In this document: piece by piece, positions 48,801 to 61,276 of the stretch
Layout of the letters: each line of letters opens with the position of its first letter
Numbering within the stretch: the first letter of the stretch is position 1
Assembly (NCBI RefSeq): GCF_022965805.1
Contig: NC_133114.1
Coordinates: 1,634,761-1,698,760, forward strand
Length of the DNA: 64,000 bases
Origin: Primulina eburnea
Taxonomy: Eukaryota > Streptophyta > Magnoliopsida > Lamiales > Gesneriaceae
Direction of reading: 5' to 3'
The notes under the pieces: generated by a model
What the model was told of the DNA's origin: nothing
The model's input: the letters and a program-made list of their open reading frames with translations, nothing else
The model's database searches: none
Program-made: the position numbers and the translations under genes

Positions 48801-50206
48801 TGTAGTGACCCGTTCCAGAATCACCTACTAAGCAAGAACTAAGCATGCAATTAACCTAATTAACAATAATCAGAGATAACAGCGGAAAAGTCAACAAAAT
48901 AATGGTTATACAACCCAATCGAAGTCTAGAATAACTCAAAATAAAATATCCAATACAACCATATCGAATCAAAACAATACCGATAAACTAAACCAACCAG
49001 CTACTCAACGTCCTCCTCCTGCTCCTCCTGAGCTGTCCAACCTGAGGCCTGCCCCGTGGGAATGGGGTGTCCAAGAATAAACAAAACCGAGGACGTGAGC
49101 GATAAGAACGCCCAGTACAAAAGTATGAGTATACAGACCTATATGAAATGCACATGCTATGATCATGATACCGGGGTAGTCAAGAAACAGGAGTCACAAA
49201 GGAAAGGATCTCAACAATGCTCAGTCTAGAGGCGCCAAGTGGATAGTGCCGCGCGGTACACCTCTGGGTCACTGCATCCACTACAAGACGGACGTGGACC
49301 TAAAATGTCCCGGACCACCGAAGCCCTCCCGACCCGTCGGCCACTGTGTACTCTCGGTGTCCATGCGTCCACAAGACAGGGCTGAGCGGCCCCAAGATAT
49401 AGCTTATCTCGAAAGAGATACAGCTCAACAGTAAAGGCTATCTCGAAGGAGATACGGCTCAACATGATATGCAATATGCATCATAACTCGTGACATAATA
49501 GCATGCATCATATGACATATAACAATGCAGCAAATACTCATGCAACACATATAAGAATGTATACTCAACCAGGATATCTCGGATAGTACTTTCGTACCTC
49601 TATCACAGCAAGCCTAGCCTTACGCAACACCGCTAATCAGGTCTAGAACAAGCCTACGCATCAAAAGCATACTCAATCAATACTACCATGCTCGACTAGC
49701 AAAACCAGTACTCCCTAGTACTACCAAAGGTTTAGGTTTTACCTTCGTCCGTCGACAGCCCTTTGATGTCGATTGCCTTGAAACTCAGGCGCCGCTACGC
49801 TACTACTCCTGGCAGCTCTTGGCTATCGCTCGAACAACAACTAGCCCTAGAATCCTTCCAAAACTCTCAAAGAGGAGACTTAACTCAAGGAATGGCAAGT
49901 CACAAATGAGAAATCCGAGCACTATTTATAGGCCATGTTCGGATCCTCCGAACATCACTTCGGAACGTCCGAACGCTACGTGTCCATTGGCTCTTGACAG
50001 CTCATGATCGGATCCTCCGATCATACACTTCGGATCGTCCGATCATGCACGTGTCCATCGACTCTTGACACCTCATGTTCGGATCCACCGAACTCACTTC
50101 GGACCTTCCGAACACTTCGGTGCTTCCGAACCATCTTCGGACCTTCCGATCATGATTAATCACCATTAGTCCGTTGATTACCCAATTCGGCATTCGGGCT
50201 ACTACA
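48801..50206 (-). mobile_element. Solo LTR, Gypsy type, with perfect TSD
   Basis: 1,406 bp from TGTAGTGACC to GGGCTACTACA, flanked by AAAAT on both sides (48796-48800 and 50207-50211). The ends form TG..CA. Read on the minus strand it starts TGTAGTAGCCCG. Near its start in that orientation (49935-50150) are repeated TCGGATCCTCCGA-like palindromes. No internal region or second LTR is present, so it is a solo LTR left by recombination. Confidence 0.9.
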
Positions 50207-50260
50207 AAAATGAACATAAAAAAAAGCTTATTTTTTACTAAAATATTCTTACTAAAAACA

Positions 50261-50412
50261 AAAACTTGTGAGACGGTGTCACGGGTCGTATTTTGTGAGA
50301 CAGATCTCTATTTGGGTCATCCATGAAAAAGTATTACTTTTTAAGCTAAGAGTACTACTTTTTATTGTGAATATGGATAGGGTTGACATGTCTCACAGAT
50401 TAGGATCCGGCG
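50261..50412 (+). repeat. Dispersed GTGAGAC repeat, copy 4
   Basis: Starts ACTTGTGAGACGGTGTCACGG and has GGGTCATCCATGAAAAAG, TACTTTTTATTGTGAATAT and GGGTTGACATGTCTCAC. The 3' terminal palindrome is missing, replaced near 50405 by unrelated sequence. Confidence 0.8.
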
Positions 50413-51710
50413 TGGACTTAGCTGTTCTATCCGATTTATTTTATTGAATGCAAAACGTGTTGGTACGTGATAAATATTCTTATGACAGAGCTTAGGTATC
50501 GATATTTGGTACAAACAATATAATTGCGTTGACTTTAATAAAAAACATTAAATCATAATTTGATTATGGCTGACTTACATGGGAGCACTTGACGTTTGGG
50601 GAGTCAACTGGCCATAAGGAGACACTTGAATGCAAATAAGTATAATCAGGTTGACAATCTGTAATTACTCAAATAACTCAATGGAACGTTAAAAAAAATA
50701 ATATAAAAAATTAACAATAATTATAACCGAATTGAAAGGGGATTGTTTTTGCTAGATTTTTCCTGTGTTTTTATCTGACATACTTTGCCAAATAGAGCTT
50801 TTGACATTTGATACAGCAAGACGTGGATATTATGTAGGTTTCACTTACCAGAGTACATTTTCAGCTTTATTTGTAATTTTATTTTATTGAACACCAGTAA
50901 CTCGTACACCAAAGAGTAAGATTATTCACACACAAAAATAACGATTCCTTTGGTTGGCTGTAAGTGCTTTATTCATAAAAGTGGTAAATCTCGTTTAACT
51001 GCTGTTGATACTAATTATAATTGTTGGAATCTTTCTACGATATTCATTTCTTGGCAAAGCTTATCATGTGTTCTATCAATTGACAAATTTGTGCATGTTG
51101 TATTGCACTATGTTTCTTCTTATATTGACTACTGGCCATATGTGGTAATTTTATTCTTTAAGATTTTGTGCTGCTCATGTTACTAATAAGTAACAATGCT
51201 AAGAAAAATAATTGTGATACTTCAAATGAGTCTAGGGAGTTGATGGGAACATAATTTTCAAGATTTTCATTATTTGCCTTACGGACTTTTTACATGGATC
51301 TGACTAATCAAACAGCAAAGGGACATAAAAAGAATATTGCTAACTATGTAATTCATAGATCTATGCCTATCCTCAAGTCTCTCGTCCTCGATCTGAAAGA
51401 ATGTCGCTTAAACCTTCGCCGCGTCCTTCAAAATCGGTGGTATCTATCGAAAAGTTTTGCACAAATTAGCTTTTGTGTGCTGTTTCCCATCAGAAGTGCT
51501 CTCTAGTTGGTACATTCCACCTCCTGAGACTGAGCTTTACTTGTGCACTTTGTTGATGCTCGATCATATACAATTAATGTGCATCCCGTGTACATTAACA
51601 TGGACTCCATGATCCAATAGAATAGAATGTAACTTTTTGGTTCTATGTTTTGGTGAAATGATGTTCTTTGTATGCTTGGGTAAATAGTAATGGGCTTCTG
51701 TTATCAATTC
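50413..51710. other. Intergenic, downstream of CYP707A
   Basis: No gene recognised. The part next to 51710 should include the CYP707A 3' untranslated region. Open frames at 50950-51186 and 51294-51506 show no domain. Confidence 0.5.
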
Positions 51711-54329
51711 CTATATTTTGAGTGAGAGTTTGATTGGCAATCCATTCTGGGGAAGAGCAAAAGGTCCATACTGGATTCCATTTTGTGGGCCAATCATAGA
51801 CCACCTGCAAGAATCAAGATCGAAAGATTGGAACCAACTCAATGATTTAGAAGATAATTATATGACATGCTATTTTTAGGAACGAAATTCCCACCACATA
51901 TGAAAAGGAGAAATCCTACTCTATGCTCACAGTCTTGATATGGTTGAATTTCAGCCAACATATAGAACTGGTGCGTACAAGATATTTCCAATCAGAATTG
52001 ATATATAGCATATTTGTGGTTTTCAAACATGCACCGGTCTTGAGGTTACAACAAAAGCGGGACAGGTTCGAAGTTTCTGTTTGGAAGTTGATTTTTGATT
52101 AGATGTTGGATTTTATGAAATTGATTTTAAGGCTGTCTCACCTGTACTTGGTACTGAGATGGTGTACAAGGACCAAAATCTCTAGCTTGGCCAACTCATT
52201 TCCAGGACATGAGTGGGTGCCATTGCCAAACGGCATGAAACTATTGGGTTTTGGAGGTGCCTGTATCGTTGAAAGTATGGGCAATTAGATCATGGAAGAT
52301 GAGAATATACTAAGATTCGATGACACCACATTTTACAAAAATCAACGATACTTTGTGTGTATGATATTTACCTCGAATCTTGAAGGATCAAACTTCTCCG
52401 GGTCAGAGAAATTCTCTGGGCTGTGATGTATGTTCCTAAAAAGTGGCAACACTTTCCACCCTTTTGGAATGATATAGCCTACAAAAAAATTCAAAGAAGA
52501 AAATGGTCAGAACATACATTCAAGAATATTATAGATATAAAACAAAAGGGTGCCCATCAAATTGGCCGGTCAGATTAGGGGATCTGTTTATCAAAACACA
52601 CTTAGATTTAAGTTCCATTCTCCTCATGTTTTAGAGAAATATTTCATTTCAACTTTACTCACCATTAAACTCGACATCTTCAACAGCTTCTCTGAATGTA
52701 AAAGATAAAATAGAGGCAACTCTAAGTGTTTCTTGGATGACCCTCGTAGTGATTGGCATTTTCTTGGTGTCTGCCCACTTCAAAACCTTCTCTTCTCCAC
52801 ACTCTTCTTTGTACTTCTTTATAGCCTCTTGCTCTTCCTGTAAAGTCAAGAAACATGCAGGGAATGAAACAAGTTTTTTCTTAACATTTGATCAGATTAT
52901 GCATCTTGAATCCTATGATGAAACCATCGTTAAAAGAACTGGTATTTTTTCCTGTTATGGAATCTTACCGTAACAGCTTGGAGAACACTGGGATTTTCGG
53001 CAAGGTACTTAATAATCCATGTTAGAACACTAGCAGTGGTGTCACGGGCAGCAAAGATTACACCGATGATATTGTCTGCAATTTGCTCATCAGTTAGTCC
53101 TTCTGTCTCCCCCATGAATGATCCGAGTAAATCCGTGTGATTATGTTTCATTTGTCTCCTAAGCGACAGAATTTTGGCCAAGATCTGTGCCAATTCCTTT
53201 CTAGCTTTCATTGCATTGTGAAAAAGTGTTCCAGGAACATTGATTGGCATCGAATTGTATCCCTTTTCAAGAATGTAATAACACCTCTTTAGATCTTCTC
53301 TGTACAATACTTCGTCTTTTCCAAAGATTGACAATAATGCCACATTGAATGTGTACTGAAACAATCAATTGAAAATTATCAGTATCAAGATTTCAAGTTG
53401 TTTAGTAGTAGAAACAGGGGAATTTTTTTTTTTGTGTCATTGTTTTCGTTCAGTGTTTATTTTGAAAGTGTAACATACTGTTTTCATTTCTTGATAAGTT
53501 GTTATCAATTTTCCTTCCCACGACTTGAGTGAACTAATGGCTAATGATTCGATATCTGGCATGATATTCTTGATTGCTTCAGGCATGAATGCGCGGAGGA
53601 CGAGTTTTCTAATCTTCGTGTGGTACTCTCCTTGATGGAAGAATATGGCCTGTTTGCCTAACATTCTCTCCTTGCTGGCTGGAAATGTGGGCTTAAAGAG
53701 GTGAGCTTTGGAAACTAATACAACTTTCGCTGCTTCTGGACTTGCAATCATCACACACTGACATCCCAGGATGTGAGTCTTGAATATTGAACCGTACCTA
53801 TAAAAAAATCAAATCAAGTAGCCATATCAGAAAATATTCAACCTTAAAAAAGTGTGATTTTCTAATTTCTTAGTGGTGGCATAACGAGTTCTTGAATTCG
53901 AGCTCCACCGAGGGTCTGAAAACAGGATGGACCCTCTGAACTCAGGAACTTCGAACTCAGGAACTTCGGGGGGGGGGGGGTGGGGGGGGATGATTAGGCC
54001 GAGAAAGGAATTTGAATTTTAAAACAAACAACTTGTAATCAATTTTTCAGCTTGACAAGGGACGACCTACCCCCCCCCCCCCCTTGTTCCAGTTGGATCC
54101 ATCTCTTGCTAGAAGGAAATTGAACTTACTTCTTGACCTTCGACGCAAAGAAAACATTTGGGTTTTGTGAGTATAATTGGAAGGTTTCACCAATGTAAGG
54201 CCAACCCATTGTTCCTGGTGGAAGTGGCAATTGAACATGTCCAATTTTCAGGAGTTTGAAGATGTAATTTAGGACATAGAACAAGAAAACCAAGACTAGC
54301 ATCAAGAAACACAAGGAAAGAGATTCCAT
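51711..54329 (-). CDS. CYP707A: Abscisic acid 8'-hydroxylase (cytochrome P450 CYP707A)
   Basis: ER-anchored P450 that hydroxylates ABA at C-8', the main step of ABA breakdown, ending dormancy and drought responses. Seven exons: 54329-54130, 53797-53479, 53355-52969, 52837-52663, 52478-52372, 52260-52142 and 51804-51711. All introns are GT-AG and the frame is open for 466 residues, the normal length. Visible parts are the N-terminal membrane anchor (LCFLMLVLVFLFYVLNY), proline hinge LPLPPGTMGWPYIGETFQLY, I-helix AARDTTASV, K-helix ETLR, FDPSRF and the haem loop PFGNGTHSCPG with its cysteine ligand. CYP707A-specific text such as LLGSFMGETEGLTDEQIADN supports the subfamily. Intron 1 has long G and C runs. 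A Copia element ends 500 bp upstream. I see no lesion. Confidence 0.95.
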
Positions 54330-54471
54330 TTATTTGCTTGTGCTGCTACGGCTTCCTAAATACTGGTAGAAGTACAGCAGTAAGAAATTGGCGATCTTTT
54401 CCTTGGTTTCAGGTCGAGGCAAATGAAATAAAGATGGTTATTCTGTGGAGAAATGGAGTGTGTTTAAGGGG

Positions 54472-54593
54472 TATTTATAGGCCCGTACCATATGGAATCT
54501 GCTCCAGCTCATGAATTGGTAAGAGTAGAGAGAGGACACATGAAGAGAGATTATAGGCATGCATACGATGAGAGATAAAGGTGGACACGTGTC
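54472..54593 (-). promoter_or_regulatory. CYP707A TATA box and ABRE/G-box
   Basis: On the minus strand TATAAATA lies at 54479-54472, 143 bp before the ATG. Further upstream is the palindrome GACACGTGTC (54584-54593), which holds the ABRE core ACGTGTC. ABA induction of CYP707A genes is known in the family; use of this site here is inferred. Confidence 0.6.
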
Positions 54594-54827
54594 ATATCGA
54601 GTTCGCAAAGAGAGAGGGTATGTTGGGGAGTTATTGGTTGACAATGAATGCTTCATCGGTCATGAAAGAGAGGTGGGAGGAAACCACCCTTTTTTTTAAG
54701 GATCTCACAAAATAGTGGGAAGAGTCGTAGCTTCCGTACAATATTATAAACTTTGGGTTAGTATTTACTTCCTGTTAAATTGAATATTAAAAATATCTGT
54801 TTATGTTTATTAATCTTAACACATACA
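54594..54827. other. Upstream region up to the Copia-2 insertion
   Basis: The only native sequence left between the G-box and the Copia-2 3' LTR. No further motif recognised. Confidence 0.5.
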
Positions 54828-55290
54828 TGTTGGGGAAAATCCATAAACCGCAGAATCCATCACGTTAAATCATTAAGAATTTGACTGAAAACTTAAGCGG
54901 AAGCGTACCTGAAGCCATAATTCTGAATTGTTTAGAACGTGTCTTGATCTTCCAGATCTACGCGCTCTTTCCTTGAGAGAATCCTTTAGTTTTCTCTTCA
55001 GAACTATTTTCTTAATGGGGGAGAGAATAGTGAAAGTGATAACGCGAGATCTGGGGACCATGACCCTTATTTATAGATAATATCTTCTGATATTTCCGTT
55101 TTAACCCATCATAAAAACAGAAATTACACTTTTGTCTCTACACATTAAAGACCCACAACCCATTAGATACATTAAAGCCCAATAACCCGAAACATTAATT
55201 TGATCACTTTATTTTTGGGCTTAACTTAATAGACAACCCACACACATAATTATTCACATATAAGCCCATATAAATAAAATTGATCTAACA
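54828..55290 (-). repeat. Copia-2 3' LTR
   Basis: 463 bp, TGTTGGGG to GATCTAACA on the plus strand, next to the polypurine complement ATCTCCCACTTGG. This end faces the CYP707A promoter and points the same way as that gene. Confidence 0.9.
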
Positions 55291-55710
55291 ATCTCCCACT
55301 TGGGCTATATGTGCAACCTTATAATTATGTTTGTGGAAATAACCTTATGAGCTCAAAATTGTTGTCATTCCGAAATGTATCTATAACCAATCCGGTCCAT
55401 CAATCACATCAACATAGGATCAAAGCAGTCTTCGCTACACTCAAGGTAACTCGACCCATCAATGGTCACATATGCCAACACAACTGAATGACATGGATCA
55501 TGAAGTGGATGTGTAGCATGGAAATTTCATGCAATGTGACCGTAACATGCCTATTTCCAACTGGTCCTCCCTTTAACCTTATTGAGATCAAACTTTAAAT
55601 CATAATCAGAGTGTGACTTAACTTGAAATTTATTTCTGCAGAAAATAAGTTTACATAACTGTAACTGAAAATGTCTACAACTGAAAAGCATTTAAAATAA
55701 CAAACTCCCA
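55291..55710 (-). other. Copia-2 3' untranslated region
   Basis: About 420 bp between the polyprotein stop and the 3' LTR. It holds the polypurine tract; no frame of note. Confidence 0.6.
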
Positions 55711-58700
55711 CTAAAACTGAATTTCCTCAATTGACATAACACCCATACTAGCAGTGTGCTCATGAAACTGTTTGGGTGGTAGTCCCTTAGTAAGCGGATC
55801 CGCAACCATGGAGTTTGTACCGATATGCTCAATAGACAACTTTCCACTCTGAATTCTTTCTTTAACAACCAGAAACTTGATGTCAATATGTTTTGACTTC
55901 GTCGAGCTCCTGTTGTTATTGGAATACATAACTGCTGATTTATTGTCACAATATAATCTTAGTGGCTTTTCAATGCCATCAACAATGCGCAGTCCCGTGA
56001 CAAAATTTTGCAGCCATATTCCGTTATTAGATGCCTCATAACATGCTACAAACTCAGCTGCCATGGTGGAAGAGGCTATAAGTGACTGTTTAGCACTCTT
56101 CCAGGAAATGGCACCTCCAGCAAGGAGATAGATGTAGCCCGACGTAGATTTCATACTATCTTGGCATCCAGCAAAATCGGAGTCAGTATACCCAATGATC
56201 TCAAGCTGATCCAACCTCCGATATATGAGCATGTAATCTTTTGTTCTCTGAAGGTACCGTAAAACCCTTTTGACTGCTTTCCAATGTTCCACTCCTGGAT
56301 TACTTAAATATCGTCCCAACATTCCTGTCACGTACGCAATATCTGGACGTGTACAAACCTGAGCATACATCAGACTCCCCACTGCAGATGCATAGGGAAC
56401 CTTCTGCATTTCTCTTTCCTCAAAATCATTCTTTGGGCATTGTTTGAGACTAAATTTGTCTCCCTTAGCCACAGGGGTATCCGTTGGTTTACAATCTTGC
56501 ATCCCGTATCGCTTGAGAACTTTCTCGATATAGCCTTTCTGAGATAATCCAAGAATACCCCGAGAACGATCCCGATGTATTTGAATACCCAGTACAAAAG
56601 ATGCATCACCAAGATCTTTCATCTCAAAATTCTTTGATAGAAATCTCTTGGTTTCATGCAACAACTCTATATCGTTGCTAGCGAGCAGAATATCATCAAC
56701 ATATAAAACCAGAAAAATATGCTTACTCCCACTGAACTTATGGTACACACAATCATCGACCAAATTCATCTCAAAACCAAACGAGATGATCACTTGATGA
56801 AATTTGAAATACCATTGTCGAGATGCTTGCTTGAGCCCATAGATGGATTTCTTTAATTTGCAAACCATATTATTTGTGTCTTTGGACACAAAATTTTCTG
56901 GTTGCACCATATAAATCGTTTCATCAATGTCACCATTTAGAAACGCAGTCTTTACATCCATCTGATGAAGCTCAAGATCGAAATGCGCCACCAAAGCCAT
57001 TATAATCCTTAAAGAGTCTTTCGAAGAAACCGGAGAGAAAGTCTCTTTATAATCAATGCCTTCTTTCTGTGTAAAGCCTTTAGCGACAAGACGAGCCTTA
57101 TATCTTTCCACATTGCCTTTCAAATCCCTCTTGGTTTTAAATATCCATTTGCAACCAATGGGCTTCGTACCTTTAGGCAATGGGACAAGATCTCATACGT
57201 CATTATCCTTCATGGACTTTATCTCTTCATTCATGGCATCATTCCACTTTTGAGAGTTAGAACTTTCCATGGCTTGACGGAAGTTAATAGGATCATCCTC
57301 CATCAATCCAATGTCTGCCTCATGTTCTTGAAGAAATACAATGTAATCGTCCGGCACTGCATTTCTCCGCTCTCTAGTGGATCTCCTTAATGGCATAGGT
57401 TCTGGAGGTGCTTGAGTTTGTTCATCTGGAATGGGAGGATCTCTAATATTTTCTTCCTGTATTGTGTCTTGGTCAAAGTGAGGAATATGATCCTGATCAA
57501 TGTCCAAGACACCTGTGGGAATATTTACATATTCCTCTTCAAAGACAATATCCCTTACTTTATCTCCCCCCGCAAACTCAACATCCTCAAAGAACCTGGC
57601 ATTTCCTGACTCAAAAATCGACTTACTCGTGGGATCATAAAACTTGTACCCCCTGGATCTTTCAGAGTATCCAATAAAATAACAACTAACCGTCCTTGAG
57701 TCCAGTTTCTTTTCATTAGGCTTGTAAGGCCTTGCCTCAGCTGGACATCCCCAAACGTGCAGATGCTTAAGACTGGGCTTTTTACCCGTCCAAAGTTCAT
57801 AAGGGGTTTTGGTCGCTGCCTTAGTTGGAACCCTGTTAAGGATATATGCTGCGGTCTTTAGTGCTTCTCCCCAGAGTGATTCTGGTAAGGTAGAATGACT
57901 GATCATACTCCTCACCATGTCCTTAAGCGTTCTGTTTCGTCTTTCAGCAACACCATTCATAGTGGGCGAACCCGGCATAGTGTACTGTGGGACGATACCG
58001 CATTCCTCTAGGAATCTTGCAAAAGGTCCTGGACGTTGTTCACCTGAACCGTCATATCTACCATAGTATTCACCACCACGGTCAGATCTAACGCTTTTAA
58101 TCTTTAAACCAAGTTGATTTTCAACTTCAGCTTTATAGTTTTTGAACACATCCAATGACTGTGCCTTTTCATGAATGAGATAAATGAAGCCATATCTTGA
58201 AAAATCGTCTGTGAACGTTATAAAATACTGTTGACCATTCCAAGAAGCCGAAGGGAATGGTCCACAAATATCAGTATGTATAAGTTCTAAGACGCCTGAA
58301 CACCTATTGGCTTCAAATCTCCTTTTGTTGGTTTGTTTTCCCTTTATACAATTAACACAATTATTAAAATCTGTGTAATCTAAAGGTTCGAGAATTTCGT
58401 CTGACACAAGTCTCCTTATTCTCTTTTCAGAGATATGACCCAATCTTTTGTGCCATAACGCAGCTGAATCCTCACTGGTTAATTTTCTCTTAGTGCCTCT
58501 ACTTGTTTGCAGGGTTTCATTAAATGAAGCAATAACATCCAAAGAATAAAGATTATCGTAACCTGATAAAGAACCAGAACCAACCAATTTTGAATCGAGA
58601 AACAAACTGAATATTCCATTTCCAAACGAACAAGAATAACCAAATTTGTCCAATGCAGAAATGGAAATCAAATTCCGCCTAAAAGACGGCACAACAAATG

Positions 58701-59823
58701 TTTCATAAAGATCCAAATATATTCCAGTCTTTAACAACAATCTAAATTTTCCTATTGCCTCAACTTCAACTTTGTTGCCGTCACCAACATAGATGAATCT
58801 TTCAGCATCACTTGGTTTTCGGCAATCCAGGCAACCCTGCATAGACACACTGATGTGAGTTGTTGCACCAGAATCTATCCACCACGTGTGTCTAGGCACT
58901 GAAGTTAAATTAACCTCAGAACAAACCATATTCAGAAGCATACCTTTCTTAGCACGCCAAGCGTGATAATTACTGCATTGCTTCTTCATATGCCCATCAC
59001 TGCCACAGAAAAAACAACCAGAACTTTGAGAATCACTAGGATTCTTCTGTTGTTTCTTCGAAGGCTGTGTATCCGCAGCAACCTTATCCTTCCTTTTCTT
59101 TCCTTTATCCTTCGAGGTAGAGGCATAATGAGCACTTTCTGTCTTGTCTTGCTTCAACCTTTCCTCTTCCTGGACACAGTGCGAGATGAGCTCATTCAGA
59201 GACCAAGTCTCTTTCTGACAGTTATAGCTCACCTTGAACTGGTTAAATTGAGTAGGAAGAGATATTAAAACCAGATGCACCAGCAAGTCCTCAGAGAGGT
59301 CAAGCTTCAGTGCTTTCAACCTTGAAGCAAGATGAGACATTTCCATAATGTACTCCCTGATGTTGCCCTTACCCCTGTACCTCATTGAAATGAGGCTTGC
59401 CAAAAGTGTACCAATTTCAGACTTTTCACTTTTAGCAAACCTCTTTTCGAGGTCTTGAAGGAAAGCCTTAGCTGTAGCAATGTCGCTAGACATTGTGCCC
59501 CTGAATGTTTCCGGAATGACCTTCTTCATGATCATCATACACATGCGATTTGATCTTTCCCACCTTTCAAACTCCCTCTTTTCATCAGAGGTACTCTTAT
59601 CCGTAATGGCGGGAGGAGAGTCAATCCTTATCGCAAGGTCTAAATCCATGACTCCGAGAACTATCAACAAATTCTCTTGCCATGATTTAAAATTCGAGCC
59701 ATTTAACATAGGAATAGAATTTATGTTGGAATGAATATTTGCAGGAGTCAAATCTGAACAGAGAACAAAAACAAAACATACATGCTCAACCAAATATCCA
59801 AATAAAATAATCAATAAATTCAA
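55711..59823 (-). pseudogene. Copia-2 Gag-Pol, interrupted by one stop codon
   Basis: A Copia polyprotein of about 1,370 codons, open except for one TGA at 57195-57193 between integrase and reverse transcriptase. The first part (59823-57193) holds Gag, zinc knuckle [14 protein letters not shown], protease [12 protein letters not shown] and integrase ([34 protein letters not shown]). The second (57180-55711) holds reverse transcriptase YVDDILLASND and RNase H GYTDSDFAG with AAEFVAC. The frame is the same on both sides of the stop, in a block where the family has a conserved residue, so a single substitution explains it. The Gag N-terminus before [11 protein letters not shown] is atypical and the true start is unsure. 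Confidence 0.9.
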
Positions 59824-60798
59824 ATAATATAAACCCCCATTAACAGAATATCGAGCACTCCATTAATGTTTCATCTTTGGACAAAAGATTAACTTGTAAG
59901 TGATATCCTGGCGTAGCAGTCAAACACTGATAGTAACTATCATGTCAAATAACAACCTTCTTTGGGCTGATTTATTATTCACATGAAAAACCGAACAACT
60001 ATCACATGTTTACCACCACAATTGCATATGTGATTATATTAAATATTAACCTTCCTTTGGGCCGATCAATATTCATATAAATCACATATACCCAAAATCT
60101 TTTTGTATTTCAAAATAAAATTAATTTCCATAAAAGAGGTCACTTTGGCGACATTTTATTTCAATTAATCAATTTTAAAAATACATATAACCTTATCATT
60201 ATTTGAACTAATGAAAATTTAACCTTAACCGAATAAACCTGAAACCGAAAAAAAAAAAAAAAAAATTTTTTTTTTAAAATTTTCGGAAATTCCGTACGGG
60301 CCGGGCCGGCCGACCCGAATCCGTACGACTCGGGCCGACCGGGTCCGTACGGCCCGACCCAAAACCGTATGGGTCGGTCGACCCGGGTCCGTAAGACCCG
60401 ACCCGAATCCATATGGTTCGGGTCGACCAGTTCCGTACGACCCGACCCGAACCATACTTTTTTTTTTTTTTTGGGAAAAAAACATATCAGACTTTTCGAT
60501 TTTCCTTTTTTTTTTTTTTTTTTTTTAAAAAAACTGGAAGAAAAATCGAAATCTTATACCAAATCTTTAAAATTTACAACCAAATCTTTTTTCAAAACTG
60601 AAACTTTAAAAGATTTGATTTTCAACCAAAATATTTTCCAGATCTGAAGCCATAGAACAAAAATTTTCAGATCTAAACCAAAATATTTTTCAGATCTGAA
60701 ACCGTATCAAAATATTTTAGACAAAATTTTATTTTTCAGATCTGGATCCAAAAAATATCCAAAAACTTTAAACAAATCTCAATGATTCAAACATGAAT
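59824..60798 (-). other. Copia-2 leader with CGTACG palindrome array
   Basis: Untranslated leader of about 1 kb. Between 60290 and 60452 it has about seven degenerate units of GACCCGAATCCGTACGG type, rich in CGTACG and CCCGGG-like palindromes. The array is framed by A/T runs at 60250-60275 and 60460-60473, with another T run at 60508-60525. Confidence 0.75.
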
Positions 60799-60811
60799 GG
60801 CTCTGATACCA
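60799..60811 (-). other. Copia-2 primer-binding site
   Basis: The minus strand reads TGGTATCAGAGCC, a perfect match to the initiator-methionine tRNA primer site, two bases inside the 5' LTR. Confidence 0.9.
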
Positions 60812-60813
60812 CT

Positions 60814-61276
60814 AGTTGGGGAAAACCCATAAACCGCAGAATCCATCACGTTAAATCATTAAGAATTTGACTGAAAACTTAAGCGGAAGCGTACCTGAAG
60901 CCATAATTCTGAATTGTTTAGAACGTGTCTTGATCTTCCAGATCTACGCGCTCTTTCCTTGAGAGAATCCTTTAGTTTTCTCTTCAGAACTATTTTCTTA
61001 ATGGGGGAGAGAATAGTGAAAGTGATAACGCGAGATCTGGGGACCATGACCCTTATTTATAGATAATATCTTCTGATATTTCTGTTTTAACCCATCATAA
61101 AAACAGAAATTACACTTATGTCTCTACACATTAAAGGCCCACAACCCATTAGATACATTAAAGCCCAATAACCCGAAACATTAATTTGATCACTTTATTT
61201 TTGGGCTTAACTTAATAGACAACCCACACACATAATTATTCACATATAAGCCCATATAAATAAAATTGATCTAACA
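60814..61276 (-). repeat. Copia-2 5' LTR
   Basis: 463 bp, five differences from 54828-55290. It begins AG rather than TG on the plus strand, so its inner terminal dinucleotide is mutated. Confidence 0.9.

Larger units (their letters stand above)
54828..61276 (-). mobile_element. Copia-2: full-length Ty1/copia with one stop
   Basis: A 6,449-bp element with 463-bp LTRs at 54828-55290 and 60814-61276, target-site duplication ATACA (54823-54827 and 61277-61281), a perfect primer-binding site and an almost intact polyprotein. I count five differences between the LTRs, including the outer T of TG in the right copy (AG there). It is older than Copia-1 but still young. Confidence 0.95.

Noticed and set aside
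60161..60485. A frame encoding repeated GRPEPYGFGSG-like text.
   Set aside because: It is the translated CGTACG palindrome array in the Copia-2 leader, not a protein.
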